Source: Nocardioides cavernae (GTDB lineage: Bacteria; Actinomycetota; Actinomycetes; Propionibacteriales; Nocardioidaceae). Taken from it: a DNA stretch of 64,000 bases. The stretch is from the NCBI RefSeq assembly GCF_016907475.1, contig NZ_JAFBCA010000001.1, positions 2,294,001 through 2,358,000 on the forward strand. The letters are read 5' to 3'. Made by a program: the position numbers and the translations under genes. How positions within the stretch are numbered: the first letter of the stretch is position 1; every line of letters begins with the position of its first letter. Under the pieces are notes generated by a model. That model made no database searches and was not told where the DNA came from. It saw only the letters and a program-made list of their open reading frames with translations. Positions 52,383 to 61,696 of the stretch are shown here, one piece after another.

Positions 52383-53359
52383 TGGACATCGACCTGAGCA
52401 TCCTGCGCATGCTGGAGCGGGAGAAGGAGATCTCCTTCGAGGTGCTGGCCGAGGCCATCGAGCAGGCCCTGCTGACCGCCTACCAGCGCGCCACCGAGTC
52501 CTCGCACCCTGCGCGCGTGGAGCTGGACCGCAAGACCGGTCACGTCACCGTCTGGGCGCGCGAGATCGACGAGGACGGCACGGCCGGTGCGGAGTACGAC
52601 GACACGCCCCAGGGCTTCGGCCGGATCGCGGCGACGACCGCCAAGCAGGTCATGCTCCAGCGGCTGCGCGACGCCGAGGACGAGATCAAGTTCGGGGAGT
52701 TCGCCGGCAAGGAGGGCGACATCATCTCCGGGATCATCCAGCAGGGGCGCAACCCCGACGACGTGATGGTCGACCTCGGCAAGATCGAGGCCATCCTGCC
52801 GGTCAGCGAGCGCGTGCCGGGGGAGAAGTACGTCCACGGCGAGCGCATCAAGTGCCTGGTCACGTCGGTCCGCAAGGGCATGCGCGGCCCCCAGATCACG
52901 CTCTCCCGGTCCCACCCCACCCTGGTCAAGAAGCTGTTCGCGCTCGAGGTGCCCGAGATCGCCGACGGCACCGTGGAGGTCGCCGCCATCGCTCGCGAGG
53001 CCGGTCACCGCACCAAGATCGCGGTGCACTCGACCGTCCCCGGCGTGAACGCCAAGGGCGCCTGCATCGGTCCGATGGGTCAGCGCGTGCGCAACGTGAT
53101 GAGCGAGCTGCACGGCGAGAAGATCGACATCGTCGACTGGGCCGAGGACCCCGCTGAGCTCGTTGGGCACGCGCTCTCGCCGGCCCGGGTCACGTCGGTG
53201 GAGATCGTCGACCTGGCCGCTCGCTCGTGCCGGGTGGTCGTGCCCGACTTCCAGCTCTCCCTGGCCATCGGCAAGGAGGGGCAGAACGCCCGCCTCGCCG
53301 CCCGGCTCACCGGTTGGCGCATCGACATCCGTTCGGACGAGGCGCCCGCGCCGGAGTAG
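52382..53359 (+). CDS. nusA: Transcription termination/antitermination protein NusA
   Basis: 325 aa. N-domain binding RNA polymerase ([34 protein letters not shown]), S1 domain ([23 protein letters not shown]), KH1 ([26 protein letters not shown]) and KH2 ([28 protein letters not shown]). The acidic C-terminal repeats of E. coli NusA are absent, as is normal in actinobacteria. Confidence 0.95.
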   Translation: MDIDLSILRMLEREKEISFEVLAEAIEQALLTAYQRATESSHPARVELDRKTGHVTVWAREIDEDGTAGAEYDDTPQGFGRIAATTAKQVMLQRLRDAEDEIKFGEFAGKEGDIISGIIQQGRNPDDVMVDLGKIEAILPVSERVPGEKYVHGERIKCLVTSVRKGMRGPQITLSRSHPTLVKKLFALEVPEIADGTVEVAAIAREAGHRTKIAVHSTVPGVNAKGACIGPMGQRVRNVMSELHGEKIDIVDWAEDPAELVGHALSPARVTSVEIVDLAARSCRVVVPDFQLSLAIGKEGQNARLAARLTGWRIDIRSDEAPAPE

Positions 53360-53421
53360 CCCCGGCCCCCGCGACCGCCCAGTTCGTAAACCAGTGGCCG
53401 CACCGGCTAGAGTGGAGGTCA

Positions 53422-53763
53422 GTGGCCACCACGTCTGACACCCCTGCGCCCGGACCTGTCCGGACATGTGTGGGTTGTCGGGCGAAGGCCGCTGCGAGCG
53501 AGTTGCTGCGCGTGGTCGCAGGCTCGGACGCCGAGGGCAGACCCGCCCTGGTGCCCGATCCGGACCGCCGGGCACCCGGCCGCGGGGCGCACGTCCACCC
53601 CACGCCCGAGTGTTGGCAGCTCGCGGTGCGACGCCGAGCACTTCCCCGGGCCCTCCGCTCGAGCGAGGGGCTCAGCGCGGCGCCGGTGGCCGACCACCTC
53701 GCCGAGATCCACCAGTCCGATTCACCGCAGCACCGACCAGAAACTGGAGCACGCAGCTCATGA
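53422..53763 (+). CDS. ylxR: YlxR family (DUF448) RNA-binding protein
   Basis: 113 aa. VRTCVGCRAKAAASELLRVV and PGRGAHVHPTPECW are the family signature; the RTCVGC/GRGAHVHP..C set is typical. YlxR binds RNA or RNase P and acts with NusA. TAGAGT lies 8 nt before the GTG at 53422 and GGAGG lies between them. Confidence 0.92.
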   Translation: MATTSDTPAPGPVRTCVGCRAKAAASELLRVVAGSDAEGRPALVPDPDRRAPGRGAHVHPTPECWQLAVRRRALPRALRSSEGLSAAPVADHLAEIHQSDSPQHRPETGARSS

Positions 53764-53862
53764 GCACTCGATGAGTAACTCGTAATGAGTGTGCACACCC
53801 ACTAGCTGTTCCGTTTCCCCTCTCCTTCTGGGGTCACGGACCAGAAGGAGACAGAAACAACC

Positions 53863-56688
53863 GTGGCAAAGACCCGAGTCCACGAACTCGCCAAGGAGTT
53901 CGGAGTCGAGAGCAAGTTCGTTCTCGAGAAGCTCAAGGAGATGGGGGAGTTCGTCAAGTCGGCATCGTCGACTGTCGAACCGCCCGTCGAGATGCGCTTC
54001 AAGAAGCAGTACGGCGACGAGCTGAAGGCCGCAGCGGCCGCAGCCCCCGCCGAGACTGCGGCGCCGGCCGAGAAGCCTGCCGCCAAGAAGGCCGCGCCCA
54101 AGCCCGGCCCCAAGTCCGCACCGGCCCCCGCTGCCGTCGAGGCCCCCGAGGTCGCCGAGGTCGCTGAGGCCCCCGCGGCTCCCGAGGCCCCGGCCGAGGC
54201 GCCTGCAGAGGTCGCGGCCCCGGCCGCCGAGCCGGCGGCCCCTGCTGCCCGGCCCGGCCCGAAGCCCGGTCCGAAGGCGCCGGCCGCCGAGCCGAAGGCT
54301 CCGCCGGCCGAGCCCGAGGCACCTGCTGCCCCGGCAGCGAAGGCCCCGAGCCCCGCACCTCGTCCGGTCGGTCGCCCCGGCGCCCCGCGCCCGGGCAACA
54401 ACCCGTTCGCCCCGAGCCAGGGCATGGGCCAGCGCCCCGCCCCGCGCACCGGTGGCGACGACAGCCGTCCGCCCCGTCCGCCGGCTGGCGGCGAGGGCCG
54501 TCCCGGCATGCCGCGCCCCAACCCGGCGATGATGCCGAAGTCCCCTGCGGCCTTCGGTGCCGGTCCGGGTGGTCGTCCGGCCCGTGGCGGTCCCGGCGGC
54601 GGTCCCGGTGGCGGTCCCGGCCGTCCGGGTGCCCCCAGCCGCGGCGGTGCTCCGGGTCGTCCCGGCGCCGGCGCCCCCGGTGGTGCTCCCGGTCGTCCCG
54701 GTGGCTTCGGCCCGTCCGGTGGCGGTCGCCCCGGTGGCGGTCGTCCCGGCCAGCGTGGCCAGACCCAGGGTGCCTTCGGTCGCCCCGGTGGCCCCTCGCG
54801 TCGTGGTCGCAAGTCGAAGCGCGCGCGTCGTCAAGAGTTCGAGGCCATGGACGCCCCGACCCTGGGTGGCGTGCGGGTCCGCAAGGGCAACGGCGAGACC
54901 GTGCGTCTCCCGCGTGGCGCCTCGCTGACCGACTTTGCCGAGCGCATCAACGTGGACGCCGCTGCCCTCGTGCAGATGCTGTTCTCGCTCGGCGAGATGG
55001 TCACTTCGACCCAGTCGGTGGGTGACGAGACGTTCGAGCTGCTCGCCGAGGAGCTCAACTACGTCGTCCAGATCGTCTCTCCCGAGGACGAGGACCGCGA
55101 GCTGCTCGAGACGTTCGACCTCGAGTTCGGTGCCGACGAGGGCGACGAGTCCGACCTGGTCATCCGTCCGCCGGTCGTGACCGTCATGGGTCACGTCGAC
55201 CACGGAAAGACCAAGCTCCTCGACGCGCTGCGTGACGCCAACGTGGTCGACAAGGAGGCCGGTGGCATCACCCAGCACATCGGTGCCTACCAGGTCCACA
55301 CCGAGGTCGACGGCGACGACCGTCGCATCACCCTCATCGACACCCCGGGCCACGAGGCGTTCACCGCCATGCGTGCCCGTGGTGCCCAGGCCACCGACAT
55401 CGCGATCCTGGTCGTCGCGGCCGACGACGGCGTCATGCCGCAGACGGTCGAGGCGCTCAACCACGCCAAGGCGGCCAACGTGCCGATCGTGGTGGCGGTC
55501 AACAAGATCGACAAGCCGGAGGCCGACTCCACCAAGGTCCGTGGCCAGCTCACCGAGTACGGCCTGATCCCTGAGGAGTACGGCGGCGACGCGATGTTCG
55601 TCGACGTCTCGGCCAAGGCCGGGCTCAACCTCGACAAGCTGCTCGAGGCCGTCGTCCTCACCGCCGACGCGTCGCTCGACCTGCGCGCCAACCCCGACCA
55701 GGACGCCCAGGGCCTCGTGGTCGAGGCGCACCTCGACCGCGGTCGCGGTCCGGTCGCCACGGTGCTCGTCCAGCGCGGAACGCTCCGCGTGGGCGACTCG
55801 ATCGTGGCCGGTCCGGCCCACGGTCGTGTGCGCGCCATGCTCGACGAGCACGGCCAGGAGATCACCGAGGCCGACCCGTCGCGTCCGGCGATGGTGCTGG
55901 GTCTCTCGGCGGTGCCGGGTGCGGGCCAGAACTTCATCGTGGTCGAGGACGACCGCATGGCCCGCCAGATCGCCGAGAAGCGCGAGGCGCGCGAGCGGGC
56001 GGCCATGCAGGCCAAGCGTCGCGTGCGCCGCAGCCTCGAGGACTTCATGGCCTCCATGGAGAAGGGCGAGAGCCAGGAGCTCAACCTCATCCTCAAGGGC
56101 GACGTGTCCGGTTCGGTCGAGGCGCTCGAGGACGCGCTGTCGCAGATCGACGTGGGTGACGAGGTCTCCCTCCGCGTGATCGACCGCGGTGTCGGTGCGA
56201 TCACCGAGACCAACGTCGACCTCGCGGCCGCCTCCGACGCCATCATCATCGGCTTCAACGTCCGCCCGCAGGGCAAGGCGAGCCAGATGGCCGACAAGGA
56301 AGGTGTCGAGATCCGCTACTACTCGGTCATCTACCAGGCGATCGAGGAGATCGAGGCGGCGCTCAAGGGCATGCTCAAGCCCATCTACGAGGAGTCGACC
56401 CTCGGCCAGGCGGAGATCCGCGAGATCTTCCGCTCGTCCAAGGCCGGCAACATCGCGGGCTGCATGGTCACGTCGGGTCTCATCCGCCGCAACGCCAAGG
56501 TGCGGATCCTGCGCGACGGAGCGGTGGTGGCCGACAACCTCGACCTGTCCTCGCTGCGCCGCGAGAAGGACGACGCGTCCGAGGTCCGCGAGGGCTTCGA
56601 GTGCGGTCTGGTGCTCCGGAACTTCCAGGACATCAAGATCGGCGACATCGTCGAGGCGTTCGAGATGCGCGAGATCGCGCGCACCTGA
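53863..56688 (+). CDS. infB: Translation initiation factor IF-2
   Basis: 941 aa GTPase that places fMet-tRNA on the 30S. IF2_N domain at 1-50 ([24 protein letters not shown]), a long Ala/Pro then Gly/Pro/Arg-rich disordered segment at about 55-320, a second IF2_N near 340-395, then the G domain: G1 GHVDHGKT (about 445), G3 DTPGHEAF, G4 NKID. C-terminal beta-barrel domains follow ([16 protein letters not shown]). The GTG start is 99 nt after ylxR, with GAAGGAG upstream. Confidence 0.96.
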   Translation: MAKTRVHELAKEFGVESKFVLEKLKEMGEFVKSASSTVEPPVEMRFKKQYGDELKAAAAAAPAETAAPAEKPAAKKAAPKPGPKSAPAPAAVEAPEVAEVAEAPAAPEAPAEAPAEVAAPAAEPAAPAARPGPKPGPKAPAAEPKAPPAEPEAPAAPAAKAPSPAPRPVGRPGAPRPGNNPFAPSQGMGQRPAPRTGGDDSRPPRPPAGGEGRPGMPRPNPAMMPKSPAAFGAGPGGRPARGGPGGGPGGGPGRPGAPSRGGAPGRPGAGAPGGAPGRPGGFGPSGGGRPGGGRPGQRGQTQGAFGRPGGPSRRGRKSKRARRQEFEAMDAPTLGGVRVRKGNGETVRLPRGASLTDFAERINVDAAALVQMLFSLGEMVTSTQSVGDETFELLAEELNYVVQIVSPEDEDRELLETFDLEFGADEGDESDLVIRPPVVTVMGHVDHGKTKLLDALRDANVVDKEAGGITQHIGAYQVHTEVDGDDRRITLIDTPGHEAFTAMRARGAQATDIAILVVAADDGVMPQTVEALNHAKAANVPIVVAVNKIDKPEADSTKVRGQLTEYGLIPEEYGGDAMFVDVSAKAGLNLDKLLEAVVLTADASLDLRANPDQDAQGLVVEAHLDRGRGPVATVLVQRGTLRVGDSIVAGPAHGRVRAMLDEHGQEITEADPSRPAMVLGLSAVPGAGQNFIVVEDDRMARQIAEKREARERAAMQAKRRVRRSLEDFMASMEKGESQELNLILKGDVSGSVEALEDALSQIDVGDEVSLRVIDRGVGAITETNVDLAAASDAIIIGFNVRPQGKASQMADKEGVEIRYYSVIYQAIEEIEAALKGMLKPIYEESTLGQAEIREIFRSSKAGNIAGCMVTSGLIRRNAKVRILRDGAVVADNLDLSSLRREKDDASEVREGFECGLVLRNFQDIKIGDIVEAFEMREIART

Positions 56689-56690
56689 TC

Positions 56691-56796
56691 GACCGGGCAC
56701 TTCGTGCCCGCTGTGTCACCGACCGGGCACTTCCTCGCGCACCAGCGCGAGGAGGTGCCCGGTCAGCACGTCCGGGCGCGAGGAAGTGCCCGGTCA
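56691..56796. repeat. Palindromic repeat with one left arm and two right arms
   Basis: GACCGGGCACTTCCTCGCGC (56721-56740) pairs with GCGCGAGGAGGTGCCCGGTC (56745-56764, one G-U) or, perfectly, with GCGCGAGGAAGTGCCCGGTC (56777-56796). A short extra hairpin GGGCACttcGTGCCC is at about 56695-56709. It lies between infB and rbfA. Confidence 0.7.
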
Positions 56797-56818
56797 CCGA
56801 GTAGGAGAGACTGGAGCC

Positions 56819-57322
56819 ATGACCAATCCCCGCGTCCGCAAGATCGCCGACCGGATCCAGGTGATCGTCGCCGAGATGCTCGAGCGTCGGATCAAGGACC
56901 CTCGCCTCGGCTTCGTCACCATCACCGACGTCCGCGTCACCGGTGACTCCCAGCAGGCCTCGGTCTTCTACACGGTGCTCGGCGCCGAGGACGAGCTGGC
57001 CAGCACCGCCGCCGCCCTCGAGTCGGCCAAGGGCGTGATCCGCTCCGAGGTCGCCAAGCAGCTCGGGATGCGCATCGTGCCGTCGCTGACGTTCATCCCC
57101 GACGCCCTGCCCGAGAACGCCCGCGCCCTGAACGAGGTGCTGGCGCGCGCCAAGCAGCAGGACGAGGAGGTCGCCGCCCGTCGCGTCGAGGCGTACGCGG
57201 GCGAGGCCGACCCCTACAAGAAGCCCCGGGTGGCCGAGGACGAGCTCGCCGACGACCTCGAGGACCCTGCCGACGAGGGCGACGACCTCGACGACCTCGG
57301 CGCCGAGGACGACCGCGCCTGA
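56819..57322 (+). CDS. rbfA: Ribosome-binding factor A
   Basis: 167 aa KH-fold factor for 16S rRNA 5'-end maturation. [50 protein letters not shown] is diagnostic. The C-terminal 45 residues form an acidic tail ([20 protein letters not shown]). CTGGAGCC precedes the ATG; the stop overlaps truB by 1 nt. Confidence 0.95.
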   Translation: MTNPRVRKIADRIQVIVAEMLERRIKDPRLGFVTITDVRVTGDSQQASVFYTVLGAEDELASTAAALESAKGVIRSEVAKQLGMRIVPSLTFIPDALPENARALNEVLARAKQQDEEVAARRVEAYAGEADPYKKPRVAEDELADDLEDPADEGDDLDDLGAEDDRA

Positions 57323-58194
57323 TGGTCGACCCCGGTCTGGTCGTCGTCGACAAGGCCCCGGGCATGACCTCGCACGACGTGGTGGCCCGGGTACGCCGGC
57401 TCGCCGGCACCCGCAAGGTCGGCCACGCCGGCACGCTCGACCCGATGGCCACGGGCGTGCTCGTGCTGGGCGTGGACCGCGCCACCCGGCTGCTCGGTCA
57501 CCTCATGCTCACCGAGAAGGCGTACGACGCCACGGTGCGGCTCGGGGTCTCGACGACCACCGACGACGCCGAGGGTGAGGTCACCGCGTCCACCCCGGCG
57601 TCCCACCTGCAGCCGGGTCTGGTGCAGACCGAGCTCGAGGAGCTGGTCGGCGACATCCTCCAGGTCCCGACCGCGGTCTCCGCGATCAAGGTCGACGGCA
57701 AGCGGGCCTACCAGCGCGTCCGCGACGGCGAGCAGGTCGAGCTCAAGGCCCGGCCCGTGACGATCCACGAGCTGGTGGTGCACGACCAGCGCGTCGCCGG
57801 CGACTGGCTCGACGTCGACATCTCGGTGCGGTGCTCGTCCGGCACCTACATCCGCGCCATCGCACGCGACGTCGGGGCGGCGCTCGGTGTTGGCGGCCAC
57901 CTGACCGCGCTGCGGCGTACGGCCGTCGGGCCCTTCGACCTCTCCGCCGCCCGCACCCTCGAGCAGCTGGCCGACGACTTCGCGGTCCTGCCGATCGCCG
58001 AGGCGGCGCGCGCGAGCTTCGCGTCGCTCGACCTCGACGAGGACCAGGCCGGCGACGTGCGGGTCGGTCGTGGGCTCGACCTGACCCTCCCCGGGGACGG
58101 CCCCCATGCGGTGTTCGCGCCTGACGGGCAGTTCCTCGCGCTCTACGAGCAGCGCGGGCAGCAGGCCCGCTCGGTGGCGGTCTTCGTCGGATGA
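57322..58194 (+). CDS. truB: tRNA pseudouridine(55) synthase TruB
   Basis: 290 aa. Catalytic Asp40 in KVGHAGTLDPMATGVLVLGV; conserved KAYDATVRLGVSTTTDDAEG and VRCSSGTYIRAIARDVG; C-terminal PUA-like tail. Converts U55 of the T-loop to pseudouridine. Confidence 0.95.
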   Translation: MVDPGLVVVDKAPGMTSHDVVARVRRLAGTRKVGHAGTLDPMATGVLVLGVDRATRLLGHLMLTEKAYDATVRLGVSTTTDDAEGEVTASTPASHLQPGLVQTELEELVGDILQVPTAVSAIKVDGKRAYQRVRDGEQVELKARPVTIHELVVHDQRVAGDWLDVDISVRCSSGTYIRAIARDVGAALGVGGHLTALRRTAVGPFDLSAARTLEQLADDFAVLPIAEAARASFASLDLDEDQAGDVRVGRGLDLTLPGDGPHAVFAPDGQFLALYEQRGQQARSVAVFVG

Positions 58195-58349
58195 CGCGGC
58201 ACCGGACGGACCGCGGACAGGCGTACCCCTGAAGGGTCGACATCCCTGGTCTTGACCACCCCACCGAGCGCTGGTGGGACCCGGTGCGGGAGGCGCAGGG
58301 TTGAGGTCTGGGTCGCAAGGTGCGAGCCACTGCCCGAGGGAGGTACGGC

Positions 58350-59210
58350 ATGTCCATCCATCGCATCGCCACGCTCGGGGCCAGCATCACGGTGCTGACC
58401 GCAGGAGCGCTCACTGGTAGCACGGTCGGCGCCACGGGTCAGCCCGCTCCGTCGGAGAGAGCAGCCACCATGGTGCAGGTCAGCATCGACCGGGCCAGCA
58501 CCGTCACGATGCCGAGCGTGGTCGCGCCCGGCGTCACCACCTACAAGATCTCCACGACCAAGCGGAGGGCAGCGTTCCAGGTGCTCAGCCTGGCCACCGG
58601 CTACAGCGTCGACCAGGCCATGGCCGACGGGAACCAGGGCCTGGAGAAGAACAACATCAAGGCGCTCAAGCGGTTCGAGGCCAACGTGACGCTGCTCGGC
58701 GGCACCGGCGCCACTCGGGACAAGGCGGGCAAGCTGGTGCTCGACCTCGAGCCGGGCACCTACTACGGGCTGGAGACGAACAGGTTCGGGGCGCCCTGGA
58801 CCCCGTTCACGGTCGCGGGCGTCGACACCGGCGCCACCATGCCGTCCGGCGCGACCCTCAAGGCCGTCGACAGCACGAAGTGGGCCAAGGAACCCGCGTC
58901 CATCCCGCGGTCGGGCTGGTTGCGGTTCAAGAACCGCGCTGACCAGAACCACTTCATCATCCTGGCCAAGCTGGCCAGGGGGAAGACGATCGACGACTTC
59001 GACGACTTCATCAAGGACGAGTCCGGCCCGCCGCCGATCGACCCGCGCTTCGGTCTCGACTCCGGCGCGCTCAGCCCCGGCCACGACATGGCGATGAAGT
59101 ACCGGCTGCCGAAGGGCAACTACGTCCTGACCTGCTTCTGGCCGGACGCCTCGATGAAGGGCATGCCGCACGCGTTCATGGGCATGTACCGGGTCGTCAC
59201 GGTCCGCTGA
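58350..59210 (+). CDS. Secreted cupredoxin-like protein
   Basis: 286 aa. A signal peptide of about 35 residues (IATLGASITVLTAGALTGSTVGA). The rest is a beta-rich exported domain ending LPKGNYVLTCFWPDASMKGMPHAFMGMYRVVTV, which resembles the C-terminus of actinobacterial secreted cupredoxin-fold proteins (Cys..Pro..His..Met pattern around a possible copper site). GAGGGAGG precedes the ATG. The copper role is inferred from the motif only. Confidence 0.72.
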   Translation: MSIHRIATLGASITVLTAGALTGSTVGATGQPAPSERAATMVQVSIDRASTVTMPSVVAPGVTTYKISTTKRRAAFQVLSLATGYSVDQAMADGNQGLEKNNIKALKRFEANVTLLGGTGATRDKAGKLVLDLEPGTYYGLETNRFGAPWTPFTVAGVDTGATMPSGATLKAVDSTKWAKEPASIPRSGWLRFKNRADQNHFIILAKLARGKTIDDFDDFIKDESGPPPIDPRFGLDSGALSPGHDMAMKYRLPKGNYVLTCFWPDASMKGMPHAFMGMYRVVTVR

Positions 59211-59227
59211 GGCCCACCGCACGGCAC

Positions 59228-59267
59228 GGACGTCCCCGTCGCCCCGGCCTGGGCGACGGGGACGTCC
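59228..59267. terminator. Terminator hairpin before ribF
   Basis: GGACGTCCCCGTCGCCC, loop CGGCCT, GGGCGACGGGGACGTCC: a perfect 17-bp stem 17 nt after the secreted-protein stop. Confidence 0.8.
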
Positions 59268-59278
59268 GCCGCTGCTAC

Positions 59279-59284
59279 TAGGCT
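59279..59284 (+). promoter_or_regulatory. -10 element (TAGGCT) of leaderless ribF
   Basis: TAGGCT then 6 nt (CGGCCC) then GTG at 59291. Confidence 0.6.
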
Positions 59285-59290
59285 CGGCCC

Positions 59291-60226
59291 GTGCAGATCT
59301 GGCGAGACGTCGACGACGTGCCGGCCGACCTCGGCCGCACCGTGGTGAGCATCGGCAACTTCGACGGCGTGCACCTCGGGCACGCCCACGTGCTCCGCGA
59401 GGCGCGGGCCAGCGCCGCGCGCCTGGGCATCGACACGGTCGTGGCGGTGACGTTCGACCCGCACCCGATGGCGGTCCTGCGGCCCGAGCACGCCCCGCCC
59501 ACCCTGACCTCGATCCACACGCGCGCCCGGCTGCTCGAGGGCGCCGGCGTCGACGCGATCCTGGTGATCGGCTTCGACCGCGAGATCGCGTCCTGGTCGC
59601 CGCTGGAGTTCATCGACCGGATCCTCGTCGACACGCTGCACGCCGGTGCGGTCGTCGTCGGCTCCAACTTCCGCTTCGGCGCCAAGGCCGCCGGCGAGGT
59701 CGCGACGCTGGTCGGGGCCGGGGCGTCCCGCGACTTCGAGACCGTCGGCGTGGCGCTCGACGGCGGACCGCAGGTGTGGAGCTCGACCTACGTCCGTCAG
59801 TGCCTGGCCACCGGTGACGTCGCGGGAGCAGCGGAGGCGCTGGGACGTCCGTTCACCGTCCGCGGCACCGTCGTCGAGGGCGACAAGCGTGGCCGCGAGA
59901 TGGGCTACCCGACGGCCAACGTCCCGATCCCGCCCGTCGACGCGGCCCCCGCCGACGGCGTGTACGCCGGCCGGCTGACCCGGCTCGACACGGGGGAGAC
60001 CTACCCCGCCGCCATCTCGGTCGGCACCAACCCGACCTTCGACGGTGAGCGGGACCGTCGTGTGGAGTCCTACGTCCTCGACCGCGACGACCTCGAGCTC
60101 TACGGCGTCGAGGTCGAGGTCGCCTTCGTCGACCGGCTGCGCGGGATGGTGAAGTTCGAGGGCATGGAGGCCCTGATCGAAACCATGCACGACGACGTAC
60201 GCCGCGCCCGGGACCTCCTGGCGTGA
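59291..60226 (+). CDS. ribF: Bifunctional riboflavin kinase/FAD synthetase
   Basis: 311 aa, makes FMN then FAD. N-terminal adenylyltransferase: VSIGNFDGVHLGHAHVL, VTFDPHPMAVLRPEHAPPTL, VVGSNFRFGAKAAGEV. C-terminal kinase: VVEGDKRGREMGYPTANV, GVYAGRLTRLDTGETYPAAISVGTNPTF. The stop overlaps the next gene by 4 nt. Confidence 0.95.
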   Translation: MQIWRDVDDVPADLGRTVVSIGNFDGVHLGHAHVLREARASAARLGIDTVVAVTFDPHPMAVLRPEHAPPTLTSIHTRARLLEGAGVDAILVIGFDREIASWSPLEFIDRILVDTLHAGAVVVGSNFRFGAKAAGEVATLVGAGASRDFETVGVALDGGPQVWSSTYVRQCLATGDVAGAAEALGRPFTVRGTVVEGDKRGREMGYPTANVPIPPVDAAPADGVYAGRLTRLDTGETYPAAISVGTNPTFDGERDRRVESYVLDRDDLELYGVEVEVAFVDRLRGMVKFEGMEALIETMHDDVRRARDLLA

Positions 60227-61215
60227 CGCGACACCACACCAGCGTCGAGGCCTGGTTCCTCTCGCACGGCCTGCCCTACTTCGTCGCCGAGGAGCGCGCC
60301 GCCGCCCGTGCCGGGCTGCGGCCCCGCCGCCTGGTCTCCCTGGCGCTGGTCCTCGTCCTGTTCGCCGCCGGCGTGGGGGCGCTGGCCTGGGCCACCGAGA
60401 CGTCGTACGCCGTCGGCCCGGCGGTCTGGCTCTCGGTCGCGGGGCTCGCGCTGCTGTGGTACGCCGCGACCGCCCTGCACGCGCGACCGATCCTGGGGTT
60501 CGCCCTGTCACGCACCCTGGGAAGCGTGCGCTTCCTGGTGCCGATGGCCTCGCGCGCGCTGCCGCTGCTGCTCGTCTTCGTGACCTTCCTCTTCGTCAAC
60601 GCCGAGGCGTGGCAGATGACCACGAACCTCCCGTTCGGACTGCTGTGGTTCACCGTCCTGCTGATGTTCGGCCTGGCGGTGCTGTTCCTGCTCGTGCGGC
60701 TGCCCGAGGAGGTCGACCGGGTCGACGACGAGGTGGACGACGACTTCGTCGTGCGCGCATGCGCCGGCACGCCGCTGGAGCAGGCGAGCCGGGAGGTCGC
60801 CGCGGACCCGAGCATCGACCCGCAGGACCACGCGCAGGTCTCCGGCTTCGAGCGGTGGAACCTCATCCTCGTGCTGCTGGTCATCCAGACCGTGCAGGTG
60901 CTGCTGCTCTCGGTGACGGTGTTCGTGTTCTTCATGCTGTTCGGCTCGTTGGTGATGGAGACCGAGACCCAGCTGGCCTGGACCGGGGCGGACACGGTCG
61001 GGCAGGCTCCGCTGTTGTCCCACGTCTCGCTGTCGCTGGTGAAGGTCTCGCTGTTCCTCGCGTCGTTCAGCGGCTTCTACTTCACCGTCTCCGCGGTCAC
61101 CGACGACACCTACCGACGGCAGTTCTTCTCCGTGGTCGAGAGCCAGCTCGCGCGGGCTGTCGGGATGCGTGCGGTCTACCTCGCCACCCGCGAGCGGGAC
61201 GGCCACGGCGCCTGA
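60223..61215 (+). CDS. Multi-pass membrane protein, unknown function
   Basis: 330 aa coupled to ribF (GTGA). About six to seven membrane segments (LVSLALVLVLFAAGVGALAWA, AVWLSVAGLALLWYAATAL, ALPLLLVFVTFLFVNAEAW, GLLWFTVLLMFGLAVLFLLV, WNLILVLLVIQTVQVLLLSVTVFVFFMLF, VSLSLVKVSLFLASFSGFYFTVSAV), with an acidic cytoplasmic loop (EEVDRVDDEVDDDF). No catalytic motif recognised. Confidence 0.8.
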   Translation: MTRHHTSVEAWFLSHGLPYFVAEERAAARAGLRPRRLVSLALVLVLFAAGVGALAWATETSYAVGPAVWLSVAGLALLWYAATALHARPILGFALSRTLGSVRFLVPMASRALPLLLVFVTFLFVNAEAWQMTTNLPFGLLWFTVLLMFGLAVLFLLVRLPEEVDRVDDEVDDDFVVRACAGTPLEQASREVAADPSIDPQDHAQVSGFERWNLILVLLVIQTVQVLLLSVTVFVFFMLFGSLVMETETQLAWTGADTVGQAPLLSHVSLSLVKVSLFLASFSGFYFTVSAVTDDTYRRQFFSVVESQLARAVGMRAVYLATRERDGHGA

Positions 61216-61242
61216 CGGGCGCGTTCGCCCGGACACGCGCGT

Positions 61243-61378
61243 GGGCGGTGTGTGAGGGGCATTCGGCGGCGTCGGAGTACTCCTCACGCACCGCTCGTAC
61301 GACGACACGCCGGTGAACGCCGACGGGCGGTGCATGAGGGGTGTTCCGGCTGCCCGGAACCCTCCTCACGCACCGCCC
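61243..61378. repeat. Two 54-bp palindromic repeats between convergent genes
   Basis: Units 61243-61296 and 61325-61378 share ends GGGCGGTGxxTGAGGGG and CTCCTCACGCACCGC(C/T)C. Each folds on itself through its ends; unit 2 also has an inner stem GTTCCGG..CCGGAAC. REP-type pair in the 183-bp gap before ptsH. Confidence 0.75.
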
Positions 61379-61398
61379 GACGACGGTGGTGCCTGAGG

Positions 61399-61641
61399 TC
61401 AGGCGTCGAGGTCCTGCTCGACCAGCGCGGCGATCGTGTCGACCGCGGCCTGGTCGTCACCGGCGACCTCGACCGTGTCGCCGTTGCCGGCGCCCAGGGT
61501 CATGATCATCAGCGAGGAGCTCGCGTCGACGCCGTTGATGGTCACGTCCGAGCCGAGCTCGGCGGCCTTCTCGGCGATGATCGCGGCGGGACGGGCGTGG
61601 AGGCCGACGGCGGAGCCGACGACGACGGACTTGCTGGGCAT
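61399..61641 (-). CDS. ptsH: Phosphocarrier protein HPr
   Basis: 80 aa PTS phosphocarrier. The phosphorylated His15 is in SAVGLHARPAA; the second conserved segment is SSSLMIMTLGAGNGD. GAAGGAG precedes the ATG. Last gene of the fruK-fruA-ptsH operon; the 55-nt gap after fruA makes co-transcription likely. Confidence 0.95.
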   Translation of the reverse strand: MPSKSVVVGSAVGLHARPAAIIAEKAAELGSDVTINGVDASSSLMIMTLGAGNGDTVEVAGDDQAAVDTIAALVEQDLDA

Positions 61642-61696
61642 GGTTCTCCTTCAGGTCTGGACTGGGGTCGGGACGGGGTCGGACGGGTGATGGTGC

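Noticed and set aside
53758..56700. 980-codon open frame on the minus strand opposite infB
   Set aside because: It mirrors the whole infB gene, has no family motifs and reflects GC-rich third codon positions. infB itself is certain.
61243..61378. Palindromic units as ends of an insertion sequence
   Set aside because: The 28 bp between the units cannot hold a transposase and there is no target-site duplication.
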